DNA from: Hysterangium stoloniferum
Taxonomy: Eukaryota > Basidiomycota > Agaricomycetes > Hysterangiales > Hysterangiaceae
Length of the DNA: 64,000 nt
Assembly (NCBI GenBank): GCA_015178975.1
Contig: WHVD01000001.1
Span: forward strand, 1,178,001 to 1,242,000
Direction: 5' to 3'
Positions 56,579-64,000 of the stretch are shown piece by piece. The notes beneath the pieces are model-generated. The model saw nothing but the letters and a program-made list of their open reading frames with translations. It did no database searches and was not told the DNA's origin. The position numbers were made by a program, and so were the translations under genes. Every line of letters begins with the position of its first letter. The first letter of the stretch is position 1.

Positions 56579-58191
56579 CAGTGACTTACAAAATGTATCC
56601 AATGTTTTGCAGTTTCAACTTGTATAGCTTATACCCTAGTAGATAAAATCATAGAAATCACCAAACTATTTGCCAACATGCTCTATCATGTATAATCCAA
56701 GGCACCATAAAATCATTATGTAATATCCATATATGGTAACAATACGAATATTTTAATAGAGAGGGGTCATTGGATACCTTTTGTAACTGACAGGCTTTTG
56801 CATGAAAATCATATGACAATGTTGATTGTTTGCACTTGTTTATATTTTTCAACATGTCATGTGATCATACTGTGCTAAAGTATAAGTAGAAGGGCTTTCA
56901 CAGCTAAGATTCTTCTAATTTCAACTATGCATCCTCTGTCCCCTGCTGCCCAGCAAGAGATCCTTTCTCTACTTGATGCTGGCTATTCTGCCAAACATAT
57001 TTCAGTTTCCACTGGATATGGCTTTTCTACTATCTCATGACTTCACTCTAAACATCACTCCCACCTTTCTAAGTCCTCTGGTGGTCATCCTTCCAAACTC
57101 TCTACAGCCAATATCTGTTTTGCACAACATCTTATCAGCTCTGGGAAGGCTGATACAGCTGTAGATGCAACAAAGAGCACTTTGCACTATCACCAACCAG
57201 TCACTCAATCCTCAAACAGTATGTTGTGGACTCAAGGCAGCTGGGATAAAGCCTGTGGTAAAGAAGAAAAGGCCTCTTCTTTCTAAGAAGCATAGGAAGG
57301 AGAGGATGGACTTTGCTTTGGCACATCAGGATTGGACTGTGGAGGACTGGAAGGTGGTGTGGTCTGATGAGACAAAAATCAATAGGCTGGAGTCAGATGG
57401 TAGGAAGTGGGTATGGAAAAAGACGGGAGGGCTTGAGCGACAGGCTGGTTGAGGGAACCCTGAAGTTTGGTGGTGGATCTTTGATGATGTGGGGGTGCAT
57501 GCTGTGTGTGTATGTGGGGGGGGGGGGGGTTATGCATGCAAGATTCATGGAAGGATGGATGGGGATCTGTACATACAGATTCTGGAGGATGACCTGCAAG
57601 CCAGCCTCAGGGATTATGGTAAATCTGCAGATGATGTCATCCTCCAGCAGGATAATGACCTCAAGCATACCTGCAAGAAGGCCCAGAATTGGTTCCAAGA
57701 AAATGGTTTCAGGGTTCTCTCATGGCCAGCACAGTCTCCTGACCTGAATCCCATTGAACACTTATGGAATCATCTGAAGAGGAGGTTGGCAGGGTATGAG
57801 AATGCACTGCAGGGGATGGAAGAGTTTTGGGAGAGGGTGGAGGAATGGTACAAGATTGATGCAAAGGTGTGCCAGGATTTGATTGAAAGTATGCCTAGGA
57901 GGGTTGCAGATGTATTAAAGGCAAAGGGTGGCTATATCAAGTACTAAATATAAGTAATTTCTTGCCAAAAGCCTGTCAGTGACAGAAGGTATCCAATGAC
58001 CCCTCTCTATTAAAATATTCATATTGTTACCATATATGGATATTACATAAAGACATTATGGTGTCTTGGATTATACATGATAAAGTATGTTGGCAAATAT
58101 TTCGGTGATTTTTACAACAATTTTATCTACTGGGGTATAAGCTATACAAGTTGAAACTGCAAAACATTGGATACCATTTTGTAAGTCACTG
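56579..58191 (+). mobile_element. Tc1/mariner-like element, family B, complete
   Basis: 1613 bp with ends CAGTGACTTACAAAATG / CATTTTGTAAGTCACTG and TA duplications at 56577-56578 and 58192-58193. Each arm carries a TACAAAATGTATCCAATG-type motif at its outer end and CATTGGATACCTTTTGTAAC in reverse at its inner end. It inserted into the long inverted-repeat element of the right arm. A truncated relative lies at 24548-26113. Confidence 0.93.
56927..57947 (+). pseudogene. Tc1-like transposase, family B right copy
   Basis: It begins MHPLSPAAQQEILSLLDAGY. A TGA appears in the HTH region (STIS-stop, where the left copy has SRLHSKH). Frame changes follow near 57170, near 57350 (KVVWSDETKINR, first catalytic Asp) and near 57420-57520 (a run of G). 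The C-terminal half is open at 57489-57947: VILQQDNDLKHTCKKAQNWF (second Asp) and SPDLNPIEHLWNHLKRRLAG (Glu). It ends GYIKY-stop. Inactive as it stands. Confidence 0.88.
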
Positions 58192-59331
58192 TATTCTATG
58201 GTATCTGTGTGACTTTTAAAATATGCACAAATATCATGGTTAAACAAGATTATTTGGGTTATGACCTAATCTATGGGATAGGAATGGGATGTATTCTCTG
58301 GTATCTGTGTAACTTTTAAAATATCTACAAATGTCATAGTTAAACAATATCATTTGGGTTATGACTTAATCTTTGGAATAGGATGGTATTTGTATGACTT
58401 TTCAAAAATAGTTAATATCACTCAATTTTATTTCCTTCAGCAACTTAACCAGAATTATCTGGCCTACCAATTCATGTTGTGTCATTTATTCCAAAGGCTA
58501 ATCTACAGATGGTTGTTTGACTAACCTTTATCTGATGTAGTGTTAGGATCCCAGTCATTTTGGACCCCCACAAGCCATTTTAGCCTTGTAACCATCTGGC
58601 ATCCCACTATTGGTACCCCCACTCATGGTAGCACTGCCTGTGGTGCCCCTGACACTTGTTTCTTTGTATCTTAGCACCTTAGCCATCTTTCCTGTCTCTG
58701 CTTTGTTCACTCCTCACCATTTCCACATATACATCTGATTTGCCATCTCACACCTTTTAGTATATGTACTTTACTATATTGTATTTAGTCTTGCTTGCAT
58801 CCCCATTCCTTCCCCTACTTCCTTTTGACCCATCATCACTCTCACGTCTCTGATCAGCCCTCCAAGCATCCATCTCCCAATAGTATAAAGTTCCTTCATG
58901 TATGCTACAGTTTCTTCAGTTCAAATATCAACTTAGATTACCCCCTTTTAGTTCTCAAGTCCTATTACTCCTGTCTAATACTCTTGAAGGCATCTTCAGA
59001 AAGCCACAACCCCTTACCTCATGACTCTTAATAATTTGGCCTCCTTGTCAATTGAGCTAAGTGTTGATCTTCATTTCCATTGTACTATCTGCTCTGTTTG
59101 AACTACTGGAGCATCTTAACAGTTCATACAAGGGCACAACATATACATTGAAGCCAAGCTCCACTACATTCATAGAGTCAGACCTCCCAACTAGTACAAT
59201 ATCTACCATTGGCCTCCCAATTGACCCAGTTATCATCATTGCCCCCCCGACAAAAGCCTCCCCTTCCCCTTTTAGGCTTAGATCTTAACAGTATATTTGA
59301 ACTCAAACTCATAAACTGTTATCCTCTAACA

Positions 59332-60469
59332 ATGAACCCTTCTGATGCTAGACAAGAAGCTATCAGAAGGATTACTCTCTATACTACTGATCAACAATAT
59401 GTCAGATCCCTGCTGACATTTCTCTCAGACAATGTCTCCAACGCTCAGACCCCAGTGAGCCCACCAAGGCCTCTGGTGGTTTCCCTGAGCCCTGGTGGTA
59501 GCATTTTTCAGTACTTCTTACCACCTCCCATGTCAATTCACATGATCCACAACAGCTCGTATCATAGTAGTCATCCCAGTAGTGGCCCATCTAGCTTCCA
59601 TAGCAGTGGTCCTCCTAGTTCTCACCACAGTTTTGGTAGCAGACCTCCAAGTTCCCATCATAGTTTTCACCATAGCTTGTACCCCAGCTCCTATCACAGT
59701 ATTCCAGGTAGCAGACCTCCAAGTTCACACCATAGTCATCCTAGTTCAAACCACAGTTCCCATCACTCTGACAATAGTTTGGCAGCTGCATCTCATGGTT
59801 CTGTTGTAATTCCTGAACCCATCCTTAGGACAGCATTCAAAGGGTTCCTTGAAAACAATTGAGAGAGGGATGCTCAGCATACCAAGATTAAGGAACCCAA
59901 TGTTTTTCATGGAACTGACACTTTGAAGTTGTGGCCATTCCTCACACAATACAACCTGAACTTTGATGACTGCCCTTATGAATTTACCACTGACAGAAGC
60001 AAGGTAATGTTTCTCTATCGTTTTTTCAGGATACTGCCATGAATTGGTTTGAACTGGCACTCAATAATCTTGACACATACCAACCCGGCTGGCTCAACAA
60101 CTATGCTTTTTTTTGTTACAAAGCTCAAACTTAACTTTGGCCCTCATGATGCTGTTGGCAATGCCAAAACCACCTTGGCCAACATTAAGATGAAGGACAG
60201 CCAGCAGATTACTGAGTATATTGTCCAGTTTCACTCCCTCACCACACTCATCAATTAGGGTGACTCTGCCTTATCCCATGAATTTTATTCTGGTCTCCCA
60301 TCTCATCTGAAGGATGACATTTGGCACAGCAATGGCAAGCCAACTACACTCATTGATATGTGCATGAATGCTCAGCAATGTGATGCTTGCTATTGGGAGC
60401 AGCACACTGAAATCAGTTGTGAAATGCCTTCAGACCACCTGGCAAAGAACAATCAAGACAATGAATAGG
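59332..60469 (+). pseudogene. Gypsy gag, degenerate
   Basis: It opens MNPSDARQEAIRRITLYTTD and has a long Ser/His/Pro-rich stretch (SSYHSSHPSSGPSS...). After a stop at 59860 it continues with KEPNVFHGTDTLKLWPFLTQ and YNLNFDDCPYEFTTDRSKVM, and after a frame change with LKLNFGPHDAVGNAKTTLAN and KDSQQITEYIVQFHSLTTLI, then FYSGLPSHLKDDIW. These are hallmarks of the retrotransposon gag domain of fungal gypsy elements. Stops and frame changes make it inactive. It is cut at 60469 by an LTR and resumes at 63075. Confidence 0.85.
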
Positions 60470-60703
60470 TGTTAAGGTGCATACACAGAGGGTTTCTGGA
60501 GAAACCCATGGGAAAGCCAGTAGGACTTGGCTTCAGCTTATAGGCTGCACCCCTCGTGAGATCATCTTGTCCAATTTCAAACAGGCAGATAGGAATCACG
60601 GGGAGTCTGGGTGGGGTTCGTGGGTTGAGAGGTCAGGGAGTTAAGATAGATAAGTCAGAGGTCGAGTGATAGATGTGTTAGAGCCTGTGGGCTCTGACTA
60701 GTA

Positions 60704-62309
60704 CAGTGGGTCAAAAAACTGCCCCAATGTTTGTGCATTTTAGAAAGATTGATATTGTGTGAAGGAATGACATCAGCAAAAATTCTGAAAAATTCACATG
60801 ATATACTAGAACATGTTGGCTATCTACCAACTTAAGAAATCATGTGATTCCAATCAAAACTCACTGCTCAATAAATCAAACAAAATAATCACTCATTGGG
60901 GCAGTTTTTTGACCCTCTATTATTTTCTCTGATTTTCAATGTTACACACCAGTATAAGGTAGGAGTGGGTCATATGAATCATCAACATGTCATGTGACCT
61001 TATGTGTATCAATTTGGCATGTTGAACTTTGTTCATTCATCTCCTTGACTCCTTACCACCACTATGAAATCCATCGCTGCTGAAAAGCATTCTTCTGTTG
61101 TTTCTCTCCTCAATGATGGGTATTCCCATCGTCAAATTCAAGCTAGGACTGGCCTGGGGAAGGGTACTATTGGCAGGATCAGTAGGGAGGTAGAGAGGAT
61201 AAGGAAAATCATCCTGGTGGCCATTCTTCCAAGCTTTCTCCTTATGATAAACAGTCAATTATCTGTCAAATCAGCTCTGGGAAGCTTGACAATGCTGTCC
61301 AAGCCACCCAATTCATAAATTCCATCATACCTACCTTTGTCACTCCTCAGACTGTTAGGAATGTGTTGAAGGAAGCTGGCTTTAGGTCAGCAACAAAGAA
61401 GAAAGTCCCTATGCTCAAGGGGTCTCATCATCAGCAATGTTTAAAGTTTGCCCAATACCATGAAAATTGGACTATGGAGCACTGGAAGAGGTTGTTGTGG
61501 ACTGATGAGACAAAAATCAATAGGATTGGGTCAGATGGGAAGGTATATGTTTGGAAGCAACAAGGGGAACCAATATCAGACAGGACCACCACACCAACTG
61601 TCAAACATGGAGGGGGGAATAACTTGATGGTTTGGGGGTGTATAGGCTGGAATGGGGTGGGGAAGCTGATAGAGGTGCAGGAGAACATGGATGCAGTGCA
61701 GTATCGTGAGATTTTGGAGGAGGGAGTGGAGGAGAGCATTGAAAGTTTGGAGATAGCTGAGGATATGTGGTACTTCCAACAGGACAATGATCCAAAACAT
61801 ACCTCAAAAAAGGCAGACCAGTGGTTTTCTGACAATAACATCATTCCCATGAAGTGGCCTGCCCAATCCTCTGATCTAAATCCCATTGAACACCTCTGGC
61901 AACACCTCAGGGCCAAACTCCAACAATATGACATACCACCCAAAGGAGTACATGAATTATGGGACAGGTGGCAAAGGAGTGGACTGAAATACCACCAGAG
62001 ACATGCCAGAAGCTAATAGAAAGCATGCCTAGGAGGATACAGGCAGTTTTAAAGGCAAAGGAGGGTCATACAAAGTATTAGATTGTAAAATAATAGAGGG
62101 TCAAAAAACTGCCCCAATGAGTGATTATTTTGTTTGATTTATTGAGCAATGAGTTTTGATTGGAATCACATGATTCCATAAGTTGGTAGATAGCCAACAT
62201 GTTCTAGTATATCATGTGAAGTTTTCAGAATTTTTGCTGATGTCATTCCTTCACACAATACCAATCTTTCTAAAATGCACAAACATTGGGGCAGTTTTTT
62301 GACCCACTG
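60704..62309 (+). mobile_element. Tc1/mariner-like element, family C
   Basis: 1606 bp with ends CAGTGGGTCAAAAAACTG / CAGTTTTTTGACCCACTG and TA duplications at 60702-60703 and 62310-62311. The arms, about 220 bp each (60704-60925 and 62089-62309), are near-perfect inverted repeats. GGGTCAAAAAACTGCCCC occurs at the outer end of each arm and again, reversed, at its inner end. The transposase inside is almost intact. Confidence 0.95.
61064..62082 (+). pseudogene. Tc1-like transposase, family C, two frameshifts
   Basis: N-terminus MKSIAAEKHSSVVSLLNDGY with an HTH (HRQIQARTGLGKGTIGRISR). A frameshift near 61195 leads into the frame that runs to 62016. The catalytic triad is complete: Asp in LLWTDETKINRIG, Asp in WYFQQDNDPKHTS, and Glu in SSDLNPIEHLWQHL with 34 residues between the last two (DD34E). 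A second frameshift near 61965 displaces the last 35 residues; the natural stop is TAG at 62080-62082. It is the best preserved transposase in the window and probably the youngest insertion. Confidence 0.9.
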
Positions 62310-62473
62310 TAAGAGCAGTGTGATTCAAAGAAGAATTTAGAGCAGAAAATATACTAAGATTACTGGGGAGAATCTAAGCTGATTTTCTGACTGGATTGTA
62401 TGTACAACATCTGCCAGACTATATAGACTGTGGAATGAATAACATACCAAATCCAGTAATAATGAAAACTAAA

Positions 62474-62730
62474 CTAGACGCGCCGCACCCATACAAACAT
62501 CCCTGCGGATGGTGGAACGAAGGTAAAGAGAGCCGTCTTTCCTGAGTAGCGTTGTTTCTCAGTCATGGCTAGTTTTCCGTTTGGCCTCTTCAGATATGCA
62601 GTATATACGGGCAATCCGGCCCCATAGGCAGAAAATTCTGGGGACGCATGCTGAACATCGAAAAGTTCAAAGATACAGTCTACCATGTAGTCGCGATGAG
62701 CCGTGTATTCCCCTTGAAGACTTTGAGATA
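62474..62730 (-). pseudogene. Captured aminotransferase exon fragment
   Basis: An open minus-strand frame of about 84 residues replaces roughly 20 bp of the LTR. It reads LQGEYTAHRDYMVDCIFELF, then ...YTAYLKRPNGKLAM..., then FTFVPPSAGMFVWVRRV. The spacing YxxHRDxMxxxIF ... FVPPSAGMFVWVR is typical of the C-terminal small domain of fold-type I PLP aminotransferases of the aromatic/alpha-aminoadipate (ARO8-like) group. The active-site Lys region is absent. Its GC content is higher than that of the surrounding LTR, and its borders fit no sibling LTR, so it was added to this copy. The exact family member is uncertain. Confidence 0.65.
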
Positions 62731-63074
62731 AATAAACACCAAACTTGGTGTTAGGAATGGGATGGAAGGGAGTGGTGTCCGAATTGTGACAGGTCATTTA
62801 ACTATAATGGGAATGGGGCTCAGTTAGAGGGCTGACAGGTTTTCTGAGTGGGGTCCAGTGACTGATGCATGGGATGGAGTTGGAGATAAACAGGGATGGA
62901 GTCTGGTGGGTATTCCAGTGACTGATACATGAAGTAATGAATGTTGAATGTGGACAAGTCTGATGTACAGAGTCTGGCAGGAATTCCGGTAAACTGACAA
63001 TTGGTGCATATAGGGTGCGGGTGCATATAAGTTAGTGCCTGGAGTCCGGTGGGAATTCTGGTCATAACAATAGG

Positions 63075-64000
63075 CATCCACATTAAATGGAAACAATGGC
63101 AATGGTGACCACTCCTCAAAGAAGTCAAAAAAGAAAAACAGGACTGACTTGATCCCCAACAATGCTGTGGCCTCTAACAATAATACTGGTACCTCTGCAG
63201 CAAAGCCAAAAGATGATCTAAGTACCAAGGTTGGTGTTGATGGCAAGCTGACCCCCTGAGGAAAGACAGCAATGAAAGGATACCAATCTCTGCCTCTGGT
63301 GTGGCACCCCAAGACATATGGAAAACAGATGTCCCTTGAACAACAGCACCAAAGCTCACACTGCTAACTTTGGTACCTCATAGAATTTATGACCTAAAGA
63401 GTGACTGTGAAGATGTGTGGGACTGTGAAGATGTGTGGACCCACCCCCTGTTCATATTTATGTACTCACTCTCACAATCTGAACTGGTTTCTCTTACAGA
63501 ATTTATAGATGAACACCTTCATATCAGCCTCATATGGCCCTCCTTGTCACCTTATGGCACTCTAATTCTTTTCATTAGAAAGAAGAATGGCTCATTATGC
63601 CTTTGTGTAGACTTTAGAGGACTCAACAAAGTCACCAAAAAGGATAGGTGCCCTCTTCCACTCATCACAGACCTCTTACATAGATGCCCCTTGGAGACCC
63701 TGCATTTACATATACTACAATTGATGTACACCATGCCTACCACTTGGTGTGGATCACTGAAGGTGATGAATGGAAAATGGTGTTCTGAACATGCAATGGT
63801 TCTTTTGAATGGTTGGTTATGCTGTTTGGGCTCACTAATGCCCCTGCAGCCTTCCAGCAATTTATGAATGACATCCTCAGTGACCTATTAGATGTTTGTG
63901 TGATCATATACCTTGATGACATCCTCATTTATTTGGAGGATCCAACACAACATGACAAGCATGTTCATGAAGTGTTTCAGAGGCTCTGAAAGCATGGGCT
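63075..64000 (+). pseudogene. Gypsy gag end and reverse transcriptase, degenerate
   Basis: Gag/protease remnants (KKSKKKNRTDLIPNNAVASN...) are followed by reverse transcriptase: FMYSLSQSELVSLTEFIDEH, SPYGTLILFIRKKNGSLCLC, VDFRGLNKVTKKDRCPLPLI, then after a frame change [20 protein letters not shown] and [20 protein letters not shown] near 63900 (catalytic YLDD intact). A tandem duplication of GACTGTGAAGATGTGTGG is present at 63401-63438. Frameshifts and stops make it inactive; it continues beyond the window. Confidence 0.87.

Larger units (their letters stand above)
46045..58855. repeat. Right arm of giant inverted repeat
   Basis: Inverted counterpart of 2327-15406. It starts inside the BTB gene (46045) and ends inside the gypsy LTR (58855). 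Arm-specific insertions are a solo LTR (55284-56090) and a Tc1-like element (56579-58191). NLR exon borders correspond one to one with the left arm. Confidence 0.9.
60470..63069. mobile_element. LTR in gypsy gag, itself interrupted
   Basis: It begins TGTTAAGGTGCATACACAGA and ends GGTCATAACA, with a 5-bp target duplication ATAGG at 60465-60469 and 63070-63074. LTR sequence proper is 60470-60703, 62310-62474 and 62731-63069. The first gap is a Tc1-like element and the second is a foreign 255-bp coding fragment. It belongs to the same family as the solo LTRs at 3.4 and 55.3 kb but is more diverged. Confidence 0.88.
58551..64000 (+). mobile_element. Ty3/gypsy retrotransposon, nested and degenerate
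   Basis: The LTR begins TGTTAGGATCCCAGTC at 58551; a plausible end is ...CTTAACA near 59290. Gag follows (59332-60469), interrupted by an LTR of another family (60470-63069), and then gag/pol continue to the window edge. The element runs past the window, so its 3' LTR is not seen. Order of events: gypsy insertion, then LTR insertion into gag, then a Tc1-like insertion into that LTR. Confidence 0.85.

Noticed and set aside
2327..58855. The giant inverted repeat as the terminal repeats of a single huge transposon
   Set aside because: The arms end inside an LTR and inside a BTB gene rather than at defined termini; no target duplication, no tyrosine recombinase (Starship-type) or other transposase gene links them.
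1..64000. tRNA, rRNA or telomeric repeats
   Set aside because: No tRNA-like box A/box B pairs with a cloverleaf, no rRNA segments and no TTAGGG-type arrays were recognised by reading; a covariance-model search would be needed to exclude tRNAs fully.

Overview
The window looks like a transposon-rich accessory region of a filamentous basidiomycete genome, probably Agaricomycetes (inferred, not proven). Supporting signs are eukaryotic genes with many 45-90 nt GT-AG introns, degenerate Ty3/gypsy and Tc1/mariner elements, solo LTRs, and a fungal NLR-type (STAND) gene of hydrolase-NB-ARC-TPR architecture. No bacterial, viral or organellar gene was seen.

Layout. (1) 1-2176 is a direct duplicate of 29257-31440; both carry a 2OG-Fe(II) oxygenase gene, frameshifted in the first copy and intact in the second. 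(2) 2327-15406 and 46045-58855 are the arms of a giant inverted duplication of about 13 kb per arm around a 30.6 kb spacer. Each arm holds a head-to-head pair, a BTB/POZ gene and the NLR gene, followed by a long AT-rich inverted-repeat element; each arm was later hit by different insertions. (3) 15.4-29.2 kb in the spacer is nested repeats: minisatellites, gypsy pol fragments, two Tc1-like elements, and a decayed saccharopine reductase (LYS9-type) pseudogene. (4) 31.4-45.8 kb is the most ordinary part: MAK21/NOC1 (ribosome biogenesis), MAGO (exon junction complex) with a predicted 6-nt microexon, a Prx5-type peroxiredoxin with a broken tandem copy, and an FCP1-homology phosphatase-like gene. 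(5) 58.5-64.0 kb is a gypsy retrotransposon broken by an LTR, itself broken by a Tc1-like element and carrying a captured aminotransferase exon fragment.

The most interesting system is the duplicated BTB/NLR module. The NLR has an alpha/beta-hydrolase N-terminal domain, an NB-ARC switch and a very large array of nearly identical 42-residue TPR units (about 25 in the left copy, about 21 in the right). Units within an array resemble each other more than the units of the other array, so each array seems to homogenise or re-amplify separately. Decay is reciprocal: the left copy keeps an intact NLR but a broken BTB gene, while the right copy keeps an intact BTB gene but has a 2-nt deletion in the NLR hydrolase exon.

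A second unusual feature is shared by three different Tc1-like families here: each terminal arm of about 200 bp is bounded at both ends by the same short motif in opposite orientation, giving four motif copies per element.

Gene models were spliced by hand from the sequence; exon borders are inferences supported by reading-frame continuity and conserved motifs. Similarities between copies were judged by eye, and no percent identities were computed.
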